A stretch of 64,000 nt of DNA from Actinacidiphila sp965342175 (GTDB lineage: Bacteria; Actinomycetota; Actinomycetes; Streptomycetales; Streptomycetaceae): positions 1 through 64,000 of the forward strand of contig NZ_CBDRBL010000021.1 in the NCBI RefSeq assembly GCF_965342175.1. The letters run 5' to 3'. Under the pieces are notes generated by a model, which saw only the letters and a program-made list of their open reading frames with translations, was not told where the DNA came from and did no database searches. The stretch's first letter is position 1, and each line of letters starts with the position of its first letter. Of this stretch, positions 15,185 through 23,862 are shown piece by piece. Both the position numbers and the translations under genes were made by a program.

Positions 15185-16747
15185 TTACGAGGTGGCATGT
15201 ACGTCAGCGCTGCCGGGCTGGGTTGCCGGCTCGGCCTGCGCGGTGCCGTCGTCGGTGGTGCGGGCGCGGGGCAGAACGATCGCCGAGGCGACCGCGCCGG
15301 CCAGGGCGATGCCCACCGCGATCAGCAACGTGGTGGCGAAGCCGCCGACGAAGGCGTCCTGGGCGGCCTGCAGCACCCGCTGCCCGGCCGCTCCGCCGAC
15401 TTCCTGGGCGACCGCCGAGGCACCGGCCAGGGACTCGCGTACGGCCTCACCTGCCTGGCCGGGCAGTTGTGCGGCCTGCGGGAGGTCATCGCGGTACAGG
15501 GTGGCGATCACACTGCCGCTCACCGCGATGCCGAGTGCGCCGCCGACCTGCATGCCGACGTCGGCCACCGCGGAGCCGGCGCCGGCCTGGCGGGCGGCGG
15601 AGACCACCAAGATGGCGTCCACAGCGGCCGGCAGCGCGATTCCCATGCCCAGCCCGAACACCGCAAGCCCCCACAGCGCCTGGGCCTGGTCGTCAACCTG
15701 GAGTCCGGCCAGCAGGCCCAGGCCTGCCGCGCACAGCAGCAGACCGATGACCACGGTGGCCTTCAGCCCGGCGCGCTCCACAAGCTTGGCCGACAGCGGG
15801 GCGCCGACCATCATGGTGCCGATCGCGAGCATCCGCAGGCCCGCGCCGAGCGGGTCCAGCTCGAGCACGGACTGCAGATACTGGGTCAGCAGGTAAAGGC
15901 CGCTGTAGAGGCCGAAGGAGGTGCAGGCGATGGCCAGTGCGCCGCCGCCGTAGCGGGCGTTGAAGAACAGACCGATGTCGATCATGGGGTGGGCGATGTT
16001 GCGTTCCCAGACCACGAAGGCGACCATCAGCGCGACACCGATCGCAAGGGAGGCGAGGGTGACGACGTCGCCCCAGCCGTAGTGCGGGGCTTCTACCAGG
16101 CCGTAGACAATCGCGACGAGGCCGGCCACGGACAGCAGGGCTCCGGTCAGGTCCAAGCCGGGGTGGCCTTCGGCCTTGGACTCGGGGATCAGCTTGGCGC
16201 CGCCGATCAGGGCGATCGCGGCCAGGGGGACGTTGATGAGGAACATCGAGCCCCACCAGAAGTGCTCCAGCAGCACGCCGCTGACCAGCGGGCCGAGCGG
16301 CACGCCGACGGCTGCGGCACCGGACCAGATGCCGATGGCCTTGCCCTGCTCCTCGGGCGGGAAGACGTCCTTGATGATGGCGAGGGTGGCAGGCATCATC
16401 AGCGCCGCCGCGATACCCATCAGGGCCCGGAAGGTGATCAGCAGTTCGGTGCTGGCAGCGAAGGCCGCGCCCAGGCTGGTCACCGCGAACGCGGCCAGTC
16501 CGATGGCCAGCAGCCGCTTGCGGCCGAACCGGTCGGACAGGCCGCCGGCCATCAGCAACAGGCCGCCGAAGGCCAGCGCGTAGGAGTCGACCGTCCACTG
16601 CAGTTGGCTGCTGGTGGCGTCCAGGTCCTTCTGGATGCTGGGCAGGGCCAAGTTCAGGATCAGGGTGTCGAGCCCGATCAGGACCAGGCTCAGACAAAGG
16701 ATGGTCAGGATCTGCCATCGGCGCGGGTGTCCGGCGGGGCGGTTCAC
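15185..16747 (-). CDS. DHA2-family MFS exporter (14 TM)
   Basis: A 520-aa drug:H+ antiporter-2 type transporter. It shows LDTLILNLALPSI in TM1, DRFGRKRLL between TM2 and TM3, and the antiporter motif C stretch WSGAAAVGVPLGPLVSGVL in TM5. About fourteen hydrophobic segments are followed by a polar tail. GTG 16747 follows GGGAGA; a longer frame to 16807 has no ribosome site. It is divergent from the biosynthetic operon across an 830-base spacer with AT-rich dyads. It probably exports the arseno-organic product or an intermediate; substrate not provable from sequence. Confidence 0.93.
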   Translation of the reverse strand: MNRPAGHPRRWQILTILCLSLVLIGLDTLILNLALPSIQKDLDATSSQLQWTVDSYALAFGGLLLMAGGLSDRFGRKRLLAIGLAAFAVTSLGAAFAASTELLITFRALMGIAAALMMPATLAIIKDVFPPEEQGKAIGIWSGAAAVGVPLGPLVSGVLLEHFWWGSMFLINVPLAAIALIGGAKLIPESKAEGHPGLDLTGALLSVAGLVAIVYGLVEAPHYGWGDVVTLASLAIGVALMVAFVVWERNIAHPMIDIGLFFNARYGGGALAIACTSFGLYSGLYLLTQYLQSVLELDPLGAGLRMLAIGTMMVGAPLSAKLVERAGLKATVVIGLLLCAAGLGLLAGLQVDDQAQALWGLAVFGLGMGIALPAAVDAILVVSAARQAGAGSAVADVGMQVGGALGIAVSGSVIATLYRDDLPQAAQLPGQAGEAVRESLAGASAVAQEVGGAAGQRVLQAAQDAFVGGFATTLLIAVGIALAGAVASAIVLPRARTTDDGTAQAEPATQPGSADVHATS

Positions 16748-17318
16748 TAACAGATCTCCCTCAACGGTGTGTAAGTGGCAGCGCCGGCTCGGTGGTTGCG
16801 AAGGCACAAAAGCGGCAAGACGCTGCTCGATCGGACCGGCCGAGCACTGGCCGGTGCCTGCGGGATGTCGGCGCCGACCAGTCCCGGCCCCTCACAGGGT
16901 TATCAGCAGATCCTGCTAATAACAGTGAACGCTGTTGGAAATGGTCACCCGACGCTATGAGTTCCGGCCATCTGGCCGACCCCTCCCTACCTACCGGTAT
17001 ACCGAGCAGTACAGCGTGCTGACCTGGCCGAACATGAACTCGCCATGGCGCAAGCGCTCCCACAGACCAACCGGTCGGGATCTTGCGCCACCACACATCG
17101 CCGACACGCCCGTCATATGCCAAACCCGCAGTTCAGCTTCGTTTCCCCCGACCACAGCCTCTCAGTGAGGACGTCGGGCGACGAAATCTTGTCGGTATGG
17201 CGCAAAAGGTTCGCCGCCCGACGACCTACCCTCGAACACTTCGACCGCCATCGATAAATTGAGCGTGTAGCAGCACGAGGGGTGCCTGTGCAGGTTCCCT
17301 TCCAGATGCGCAGGGGGG
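16748..17318. other. Long regulatory spacer
   Basis: No convincing gene. This divergent region is markedly less GC-rich than the genes. It contains the paired dyads at 16900-16936, a 10-bp perfect palindrome CGGTATACCG (16995-17004) and an AT-rich stretch near 17250-17262 that may be a promoter for the operon starting at 17576. Confidence 0.5.
16900..16936. promoter_or_regulatory. Two adjacent AT-rich dyads, probable operators
   Basis: TTATCAGCAG (16900-16909) and CTGCTAATAA (16913-16922) form a near-perfect dyad. AACAG (16921-16925) and CTGTT (16932-16936) form a second one that overlaps its end. They lie about 150 bases upstream of the DHA2 transporter start and 640 upstream of the CTP-synthase-like gene. 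This is a candidate binding site for the ArsR at 14669-15070. Confidence 0.5.
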
Positions 17319-17552
17319 TTGAACAACGTGCGCGCAACAGCCGGCAAGCCGTCACTTGGTGCGGTCACCTCCGGCACCGCCGCAGTCAGCCCCGCCGCAT
17401 CCTCGGATTCTCTGGGACCGCGCGTGGCGGCACGGTCCCTGACATCTCCCCAGACACCCATCACGGCAGCGGCCTACGCGGTCGGCACGCGCACCGCTGC
17501 CCTCCCGAGGCTGGAACCGTCAATGGCGACGGCTGCGTTCCAGACCCTCTGA
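17319..17552 (+). CDS. Possible small protein upstream of biosynthetic operon
   Basis: A 77-codon frame starts at TTG 17319, immediately after a G-rich run (AGGGGGG), or at GTG 17328. It ends 23 bases before the CTP-synthase-like start. Third positions are mostly G/C and the product is Ala/Ser/Thr/Pro rich with no Cys and no recognisable domain. It could be a leader peptide, a small structural protein or chance. I would not assign a function. Confidence 0.3.
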   Translation: MNNVRATAGKPSLGAVTSGTAAVSPAASSDSLGPRVAARSLTSPQTPITAAAYAVGTRTAALPRLEPSMATAAFQTL

Positions 17553-17575
17553 ATCCTGTTCCGAAAGGGAAAACG

Positions 17576-18295
17576 ATGTCAGTCTCTACGCAGCCGCGCC
17601 TTGCCCTGGTGGGAGACCGAGGCAATCACAACGAGCCCGCCCACCCCAAGATCGATGCAATGCGAGAGCAGTGGGACCTGGCTACCGAGTGGATCCCGAC
17701 CGTGGACATCCACGACGCGTCCCTGCTGGAGGGCTTCGACGGCATCTGGGTGGTTCCCGGGGCGCCGTACTTCAACCAGAAGGGCGTGCACATCGCCGTG
17801 CGGCACGCCCGCGAGAACCAGCTGCCGTTCCTGGGCACCTGCGGCGGCTTCTTCAGCGCCCTGATCGAGCACGCCCAGAACGTGCTGCACCTGCCGGCAG
17901 CCGAGGGCGTGGACGAGGACCCGGAAAAGCTCATGCCGCTGGTCACGCCGCTGTCGTGCTCCTTCCGCGGGGAGAAGGCCCCGCTGACGGTCCGGGAGGA
18001 CTCCCTGCTCGCCTCGATCTACGGCACGACCGAGGTCGACGAGATCTTCCACTGCGACTACGGGCTGACCGACGAGTTCATGGACGACGCCAGCCAGGGT
18101 GCGCTGCGCATCAGCGCCTGGGACCGTGACGGCGCGCCCCGCGCTCTGGAGATCACCGGTCACCCGTTCTTCATGGGCAGCCTCTTCCAGCCGGAGCTGT
18201 CCTCCGAGCCCGGAGCCGAACACAAGATCCTGCAGGCCTTCCTGGCGGCCGTGCGCACCAGGGCCGCCGCCCTGCAGGCCAAGACGGTGGCCTGA
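17576..18295 (+). CDS. CTP-synthase C-terminal-region-related protein (class I amidotransferase fold)
   Basis: A 239-aa protein of the glutamine-amidotransferase fold. It has a nucleophile-elbow Cys in FLGTCGGFFSALIEHA and a final HPFFMGSLFQPELSSEPG. In true CTP synthases that last motif reads FHPE; here Gln replaces the catalytic His while Glu is kept, so ordinary glutamine hydrolysis is doubtful. The synthetase half of CTP synthase is absent. ATG 17576 follows AAAGGGA. It begins an operon-like run (gaps 114 and 51 bases, then overlaps) with the molybdoenzyme, AroA-like and mutase-like genes. Its reaction in the arseno-organic pathway is unknown; nucleotidyl activation of an arsenic acid or a carrier role are only possibilities. 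Confidence 0.85.
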   Translation: MSVSTQPRLALVGDRGNHNEPAHPKIDAMREQWDLATEWIPTVDIHDASLLEGFDGIWVVPGAPYFNQKGVHIAVRHARENQLPFLGTCGGFFSALIEHAQNVLHLPAAEGVDEDPEKLMPLVTPLSCSFRGEKAPLTVREDSLLASIYGTTEVDEIFHCDYGLTDEFMDDASQGALRISAWDRDGAPRALEITGHPFFMGSLFQPELSSEPGAEHKILQAFLAAVRTRAAALQAKTVA

Positions 18296-18409
18296 CCTCC
18301 ACAACTTCAGCAGTTCACGCGGCCGTGCGCCCCCAGTGGAGCGCACGGTCCCGGGCACCGCCATGCCCGCCTTGTTCCCCCACGCCAGGCGGAAGGATCC
18401 CTCACCTTC

Positions 18410-20956
18410 ATGAAGCACGATCACAGCGGCCTGTCCCGGCGCAGTTTCGTTCGCGGCAGCGTCGTCGGCAGTGCAGGCATCGGCGGCCCCATGCTCCTGC
18501 CGGTGGTGTCCGCAAACGCTTCCGGAACCTCGAGCGCCGGTTCCGGCACAGGCGCTCATGGCGCCGGTTCGGGCCAGGCGGGCGCCGGCGGTGTGCCGGC
18601 GGCGTTCACCGACCAGTCCGCGGCCCTGACCCCGGACCGCACGGTGGCCACGGCCTGCCAGTTCTGCAACTCCAACTGCCGGCTCAACGTCGATCTCAAG
18701 GCCGGCCGGGTGCTCGCGGTCCGCGGCGAGGACGACGACCCCGTGCAGCAGGGGCAGATCTGCGTCAAGGCCGAGATGATGCCCCAGCTCGTGTACAACA
18801 CCGAGCGCCTGACCACACCGCTGCGCCGCGTATCGGGCAAGAAGGGCTCCAGCAACTCCCGGTTCGAGGCCATCAGCTGGGAGGAGGCACTGCGCACCAT
18901 CGCCGCCAAGCTGCTGAAGCTGCGCGACGCCGGGCAGGCCCACACCATCGCCAACCGCACCACCGGGCGGCTGCCCCGCGGCACCGGATCGCTGGTGGCG
19001 CGGCTGTTCGCGATGCTCGGCAGCCCCAACAACACCGACGTCGGCCCGGTGTGCAACGACGCCGGCGGCAACGCGCTCGCGGCCACGTTCGGGCTGGGCA
19101 ACTTCACCAACGGGTACGGCGTCGACGGCGCCACCGGCAAGGACGACCTCGGCTCGGCGCGCCACTACCTGTTCCTGGGCACCAACCAGGCCGAGACCCA
19201 CCCCGTGACCTTCGACTACCTGCTGCGCGGGCGGGCCAAGACCAAGGCCACGCTCACCGTCGTCGACCCGCGGCTGACCCCCACCGGGGCGGCCGCCGAC
19301 CGGTGGGTGGCGCCCAAGCCGCACACAGACCTCGCGCTGCTGCTGGCCATGCTCCACCACATCGTCGAGCAGGGCCTGTTCGACCGGCAGTTCGTCAAGC
19401 GGTGGGTGATCGGCTTCGAGGAGCTGCGCGCCCACCTGGACAAGCACCAGTACACCCCGGCGTGGGCGGCAAAGGTCACCGGCGTGCCCGCCACGACGAT
19501 CACAGCCATGGCCGAGGAGTACGCGTCGGCGAAACCGGCGGCGATCTTCTGCAACGCCGGGATCTCGCACCAGCTCGGCGCCTTCGACACCTACCGGGTG
19601 GCGACCTTCCTGGCCGCGGTGACCGGCAACATCGGCCGGCCCGGCGGCGGCTGCAACTTCATGCACAACACCTGGCCCGGTGATCTGCACCTGCCGCCGT
19701 TGAAGGCGGCGGTACCCGAGCGGCGCGAGGCGCTGCCGGTCGGCCCGGACTACTTCGCCCAGTCCATCCTGACCGGTGAGCCGTACGGGCTGCGCGCCAT
19801 CATCACCCAGGGCAACCCGCTGGTGTCTTCCGCCAACACCAGCAAGGTCCGCAAGGCCTTCGAGCAGCTCGACTTCTACGTCTACACCGGGCTGTTCATG
19901 GAGGAGGCCGCCTACTACGCCGACATCATCCTGCCGGTGTGCAGCGGCCTGGAGATGGGCGGCGTCTACATGCGGCGCGACGACCGGGCCATCCGCTGGC
20001 AGGAGCAGGTCGTCGACCGCGTCGGCCAGTCCCGCCCGGACTGGGAGATCTGGATCGGCCTGGCCCATGCGCTGGCCGAGCTGGACACCCGCCGACCCGC
20101 CCACGAGTGGCGCGAGGCCTTCCCGAAGCGGTGGATGGACTACCGGCAGCTGTGGGACGACTTTGTCGCCCACACCCCCGGCATGGGCGGCATGACCCGC
20201 GAGCGCATGGCACAGCGCACCGAACCGCTGCGCTGGCCGTGCCCTACCACCGAACACCCCGGGGTCAGCACCCTGTATCTGGACCACCCCAGCTGGTACG
20301 AAGCCGTCGAGTCGCTGGATGCGGCCCATCGCGGCAAACGCTTCCTGACCCCCAGCGGCAAGGTCGAGCTGACCACCCCCGAGCTGGACAAGCAGCTCGC
20401 CGTGACCGGGCACAGCGCTCTTCCGATCTTCTACACGCATCCGGAAGTCACCGGCGCGCATCCCACCCTCGCCTACAGCCGCAAGCTGGTCACCAACCCC
20501 GTCAACCCGCAGGCGGTCACCCACCCGGTGCGGCTGGGCGTGCCCGGCAGCGACGAGGTGCACCGGCGCTTCCCGCTGATGGGCATGACCGGGCGTCCCA
20601 GCGTCGTCCACTTCGCCGAGGTCACCCACTGGACGGCCACCGGCAAGCAGCTCAACGGCATCCGCTTCGTGCAGATTCACCCCGACACCGCCCGCCGGGC
20701 CGGCATCGCCGACGGCGACGAGGTCCGCGTCGAAAGCCCCCGCGGCGCGGTGACCGGCACCGCGTTGCTGTGGGAGGGGATCCGGCCGGACACGGTGTTC
20801 GTGCCCAACACCTTTGGCCCGGCGCAGAAGGTTGGCGACGTCTTCGACGACCCGCGCTACGAGGCGGCCAACACCCTGCCCGACGACCAGTACTACGACA
20901 ATCTCTCCGGCCAGCAGGCCTACAAGTGCTTCGCCTGCCGGGTCGTCAAAGCCTGA
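18410..20956 (+). CDS. Tat-exported molybdopterin oxidoreductase (DMSO-reductase family)
   Basis: An 848-aa catalytic subunit. It carries a twin-arginine signal (SRRSFVRG, residues 9-16) and a 4Fe-4S site with Cys83, Cys86, Cys90 and Cys118. Cys215 in VGPVCNDAGG is the likely Mo ligand, as in polysulfide/thiosulfate- and arsenate-reductase-like (PsrA/PhsA/ArrA) enzymes. Molybdopterin-binding segments and a C-terminal beta-barrel domain follow. ATG 18410 is preceded by GGAAGGA at about 12 bases. No Fe-S electron-transfer subunit or membrane anchor is encoded nearby, which is unusual. It probably interconverts arsenite and arsenate, or reduces an arseno-organic acid, outside the membrane. Substrate is inferred from the cluster. 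Confidence 0.92.
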   Translation: MKHDHSGLSRRSFVRGSVVGSAGIGGPMLLPVVSANASGTSSAGSGTGAHGAGSGQAGAGGVPAAFTDQSAALTPDRTVATACQFCNSNCRLNVDLKAGRVLAVRGEDDDPVQQGQICVKAEMMPQLVYNTERLTTPLRRVSGKKGSSNSRFEAISWEEALRTIAAKLLKLRDAGQAHTIANRTTGRLPRGTGSLVARLFAMLGSPNNTDVGPVCNDAGGNALAATFGLGNFTNGYGVDGATGKDDLGSARHYLFLGTNQAETHPVTFDYLLRGRAKTKATLTVVDPRLTPTGAAADRWVAPKPHTDLALLLAMLHHIVEQGLFDRQFVKRWVIGFEELRAHLDKHQYTPAWAAKVTGVPATTITAMAEEYASAKPAAIFCNAGISHQLGAFDTYRVATFLAAVTGNIGRPGGGCNFMHNTWPGDLHLPPLKAAVPERREALPVGPDYFAQSILTGEPYGLRAIITQGNPLVSSANTSKVRKAFEQLDFYVYTGLFMEEAAYYADIILPVCSGLEMGGVYMRRDDRAIRWQEQVVDRVGQSRPDWEIWIGLAHALAELDTRRPAHEWREAFPKRWMDYRQLWDDFVAHTPGMGGMTRERMAQRTEPLRWPCPTTEHPGVSTLYLDHPSWYEAVESLDAAHRGKRFLTPSGKVELTTPELDKQLAVTGHSALPIFYTHPEVTGAHPTLAYSRKLVTNPVNPQAVTHPVRLGVPGSDEVHRRFPLMGMTGRPSVVHFAEVTHWTATGKQLNGIRFVQIHPDTARRAGIADGDEVRVESPRGAVTGTALLWEGIRPDTVFVPNTFGPAQKVGDVFDDPRYEAANTLPDDQYYDNLSGQQAYKCFACRVVKA

Positions 20957-21007
20957 CCCGGCAGACGAAACCGTGCGTCACCCGTCCCCCAACCATGGAG
21001 GCAGCCC

Positions 21008-22330
21008 ATGACCCCCACTCCTGACCCCCGTCTGAAAGCCGAGACTCTCACGGTTGTTCCTCTGGCCGCCTTCGACGAGACCGTGCGCGTCCTGGGCTCC
21101 AAGAGCTACACCAACCGGTACCTGGCCATCGCCTCCCTGTCCGGGCAGGAGACGGTCATCGACAACGCGCTGCTGTCGGACGACACCGTCTTCCTCGCCC
21201 GGGCCATCGAGGCGTTCGGTCACGTCACCTGCGACATCGAGCACGATGCGGCGCGGATCCGGGTCACCCCCACCGGGCAGCCGATGCGCGCTCCGGACCA
21301 GGACATCTTCGTCGGCGGCGCCGGCACCCCGCTGCGGTTCCTGATCTCCATGGCCGGGCACGCCGAGGGCACTACGATCATCACAGGCAACGCCCGTATG
21401 CAGGAACGCCCCATGGGTGACCTCCTCAAGGCCTTGCCGGCCCTCGGGGTGGACGCCACCGCGGTGCGCGGCAACGGCAGCCCGCCGATCCGCGTGGTCG
21501 GCGGCTCCTTCAAGGGCGGCGCCACCAGCATCAGCGGCGCGGTGTCCAGCCAGTTCACCTCCAGCCTGATCATCAACGCGCTGCGCGCGGAGAACGACAC
21601 CGAGATCACCATCAGCGACGAGCTGATCTCCAAGCCGTATGTGGAGATGACTCTGGCCGCGCTGGAGGAGATGGGCGTGTCCGTCGAGCGGGACGGCTAC
21701 CGGCGCTTCACCGTGCCGGCCGGGCAGCAGGCGCGCGGCGGGCAGGTGACCGTGGAGCCGGACGCCTCCGGCATGTCGTACTTCCTGGCCGCCGCGGCCA
21801 TCCTCCAGTCGCGGGTGACCATCCCCGGGATCGGCGCCGGATCCCACCAGGGCGACGTGCACCTGGTAGAGGCGCTCGAGCGGATGGGCTGCCACACCCA
21901 GGTCTCCGACAGCGAAATCACCCTGAGCGGTGGCCGGTTGCGCGGCATCGACATCGACATGGAGGCCATGCCCGACGTCGTCCCGTCGCTGGCCATCGCC
22001 GCCGCCTACGCCGAGGGCGTCACCCGCATCACCAACATCGCCTCGCTGCGCGTCAAGGAGTGCGACCGCATCGCCGCTGTCACCACCGAGCTCCGCAAGA
22101 TGGGCATCGAGGTCGAGGAGCACCCCGACGCGATGTACATCACCGGCGGCACCCCGCACGGGGCGGTCATCGACACCTACGACGACCACCGCATCGCCAT
22201 GACCTTCGCGATCGGCGGGCTGCGCACCGAGGGCGTGGTCATCAAGGACCCCGGCTGCGTCGCCAAGTCCTTCCCCACCTTCTGGCAGACCCTCGACACC
22301 CTGCACCCCACCCTGGAGAGCACCAAGTGA
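21008..22330 (+). CDS. EPSP-synthase (AroA) homologue, proposed arsenoenolpyruvate synthase
   Basis: A 440-aa enolpyruvyl transferase of full length. It retains signature sites: GSKSYTNR (AroA GSKSxTNR), GGAGTPLRFL (for GNAGTAMR), RMQERPMGDL, PDASGMSYFLAAAA, KECDRIAAVTTELRKMG and YDDHRIAM. Changes near the sugar-phosphate site fit a substrate other than shikimate-3-phosphate. It lies in a biosynthetic operon and overlaps the mutase-like gene by GTGA, so the two are translationally coupled. Published work on S. lividans/coelicolor proposes that this homologue joins arsenate to an enolpyruvate unit from PEP. No other shikimate genes are near. Confidence 0.93.
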   Translation: MTPTPDPRLKAETLTVVPLAAFDETVRVLGSKSYTNRYLAIASLSGQETVIDNALLSDDTVFLARAIEAFGHVTCDIEHDAARIRVTPTGQPMRAPDQDIFVGGAGTPLRFLISMAGHAEGTTIITGNARMQERPMGDLLKALPALGVDATAVRGNGSPPIRVVGGSFKGGATSISGAVSSQFTSSLIINALRAENDTEITISDELISKPYVEMTLAALEEMGVSVERDGYRRFTVPAGQQARGGQVTVEPDASGMSYFLAAAAILQSRVTIPGIGAGSHQGDVHLVEALERMGCHTQVSDSEITLSGGRLRGIDIDMEAMPDVVPSLAIAAAYAEGVTRITNIASLRVKECDRIAAVTTELRKMGIEVEEHPDAMYITGGTPHGAVIDTYDDHRIAMTFAIGGLRTEGVVIKDPGCVAKSFPTFWQTLDTLHPTLESTK

Positions 22331-23862
22331 GCACTTCCGGTGCCGAGTTCGCCGGGCCGGGCATCCTGCTGGTGCTGGACGGCTGGGGGCACGCGCCGCC
22401 GGCCGCCGACAACGCCCTGGCCGCCGCGCACACCCCTGTCCTGGACGAGCTGGTGGCGCAGGGTGCGAGCACGTTCGCCGATGCGTCCGGCGAGGCGGTC
22501 GGCCTGCTGCCGGATACGGTCGGCAACTCCGAGATCGGGCACATGGTCATCGGGGCCGGCCGGCCCCTGCCCTATGACAGCCTGCTGGTCCAGCAGGCCA
22601 TCGACTCCGGCGCCCTGCGCACCCACCCCGAGCTGGGCACGGCCCTGGAGGACGTGGCTGCCTCCGGCGGCGCCCTGCACCTGATCGGCCTGTGCTCCGA
22701 CGGGCAGATCCACGCCCACGTCGAGCACCTCGGCGACCTGTTGGCCGTCGCGGCCGCCCACCGGGTGGGGCGTGTGTTCATTCACGCGATCACCGACGGC
22801 CGGGACGTCGCCGACCACATGGCCGGGGCCTACCTGCAGCGCGTGGCCGAACTCGCCGAGCGGGCCGGGACGGGACAGGTCGCCACGGTCATCGGCCGCG
22901 GGTACGCCCTGGACAAGGCCGGGAAGCTCGAGCTGACCGAGCAGGCGGTCGCGCTGGTCGCCGACGGTGTCGGTGCCCGCGTCGGCACTGCGCCCGAGGC
23001 GGTGACCGGCTCGGAGCGCGGTGATGAGTGGGTGCCGCCGAGCGTGGTGGCCGCGGCCGGGGACGCGCGCGTCGCCGACGGGGACGCCGTGGTGTGGTTC
23101 AACTTCCGCAGCGACCGCATCCAGCAGTTCGCCGACGCCCTGGTGGAGCACCTGGCTGCGTCCGGCCGCACGGTGGGCATGCTCAGCCTCGCCCAGTACG
23201 ACACCCGCGCTTCGATTCCCGCCCTGGTCAAGCGGGCGGACGCCTCCGGCGGCCTGGGAGATGAACTCGCCGCGGCCGGGCTGCGCAGTGTCCGCATCGC
23301 CGAGGCGGAGAAGTTCGAGCACGTCACCTACTACATCAACGGCCGTGACGGCACCGTGCGGGACGTTGAGGAGCACGTGCGGATCACCGGGGCCCAGGCG
23401 CCGGACTACCTGACGCGGCCGCAGATGAACCTGGACCGGGTCACCGACGCGGTCGCGCAGGCTGCGACCCGCGACGACGTCGACCTGGTGATCGCGAACC
23501 TGGCCAACATCGACGTCGTCGGGCACACCGGCAACTACCAGGCCACCGTGACGGCGTGCGAGCACACCGATGCCGCGGTGGCCCGCATCCTCGATGCGGC
23601 CCGCGGCAGCGGCCGCTGGGTGCTGCTGGTCGGCGACCACGGCAACGCCGAGAAGATGACCAAGCAGGCTCCCGACGGCACCACCCGCCCCTACGGCGGG
23701 CACACCACCAACCCGGTGCCGCTGGTGATCGTCCCCGCCGCTGCGGGCACCGCGCCGGCCGCGTTGCCGGAGCAGGCCACGCTCGCCGACGTGGCCCCCA
23801 CCGTGCTGCACCTGCTGGGACACAAACCCGGATCCGCCATGACAGGAAGGCCTTTGCTGTGA
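22327..23862 (+). CDS. 2,3-BPG-independent phosphoglycerate mutase homologue, proposed arsonopyruvate mutase
   Basis: A 511-aa alkaline-phosphatase-superfamily protein of full iPGM length. The metal-binding Asp is in LLVLDGWG, the nucleophile Ser68 in TVGNSEIGHMVIGAGR, and the metal sites GDHGNAEKM and GGHTTNPVP are near the C-terminus. All catalytic motifs are intact. GTG 22327 overlaps the AroA-like stop. In the arseno-organic cluster model it moves arsenic from oxygen to carbon, turning arsenoenolpyruvate into arsonopyruvate, the step that PEP mutase performs in phosphonate pathways. Ordinary glycolytic activity cannot be ruled out from sequence, but the coupled context argues for a specialised role. 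Confidence 0.92.
   Translation: MSTSGAEFAGPGILLVLDGWGHAPPAADNALAAAHTPVLDELVAQGASTFADASGEAVGLLPDTVGNSEIGHMVIGAGRPLPYDSLLVQQAIDSGALRTHPELGTALEDVAASGGALHLIGLCSDGQIHAHVEHLGDLLAVAAAHRVGRVFIHAITDGRDVADHMAGAYLQRVAELAERAGTGQVATVIGRGYALDKAGKLELTEQAVALVADGVGARVGTAPEAVTGSERGDEWVPPSVVAAAGDARVADGDAVVWFNFRSDRIQQFADALVEHLAASGRTVGMLSLAQYDTRASIPALVKRADASGGLGDELAAAGLRSVRIAEAEKFEHVTYYINGRDGTVRDVEEHVRITGAQAPDYLTRPQMNLDRVTDAVAQAATRDDVDLVIANLANIDVVGHTGNYQATVTACEHTDAAVARILDAARGSGRWVLLVGDHGNAEKMTKQAPDGTTRPYGGHTTNPVPLVIVPAAAGTAPAALPEQATLADVAPTVLHLLGHKPGSAMTGRPLL

Noticed and set aside
17579..20680. 1033-codon minus-strand frame
   Set aside because: Shadow of the molybdoenzyme and CTP-synthase-like genes, which have full family motifs.
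18410..20956. Arsenite oxidase large subunit AioA
   Set aside because: It has its own Tat signal, a CxxCxxxC 4Fe-4S motif and a Cys-type Mo ligand, and no Rieske subunit gene; the PsrA/ArrA-like side of the family fits better.
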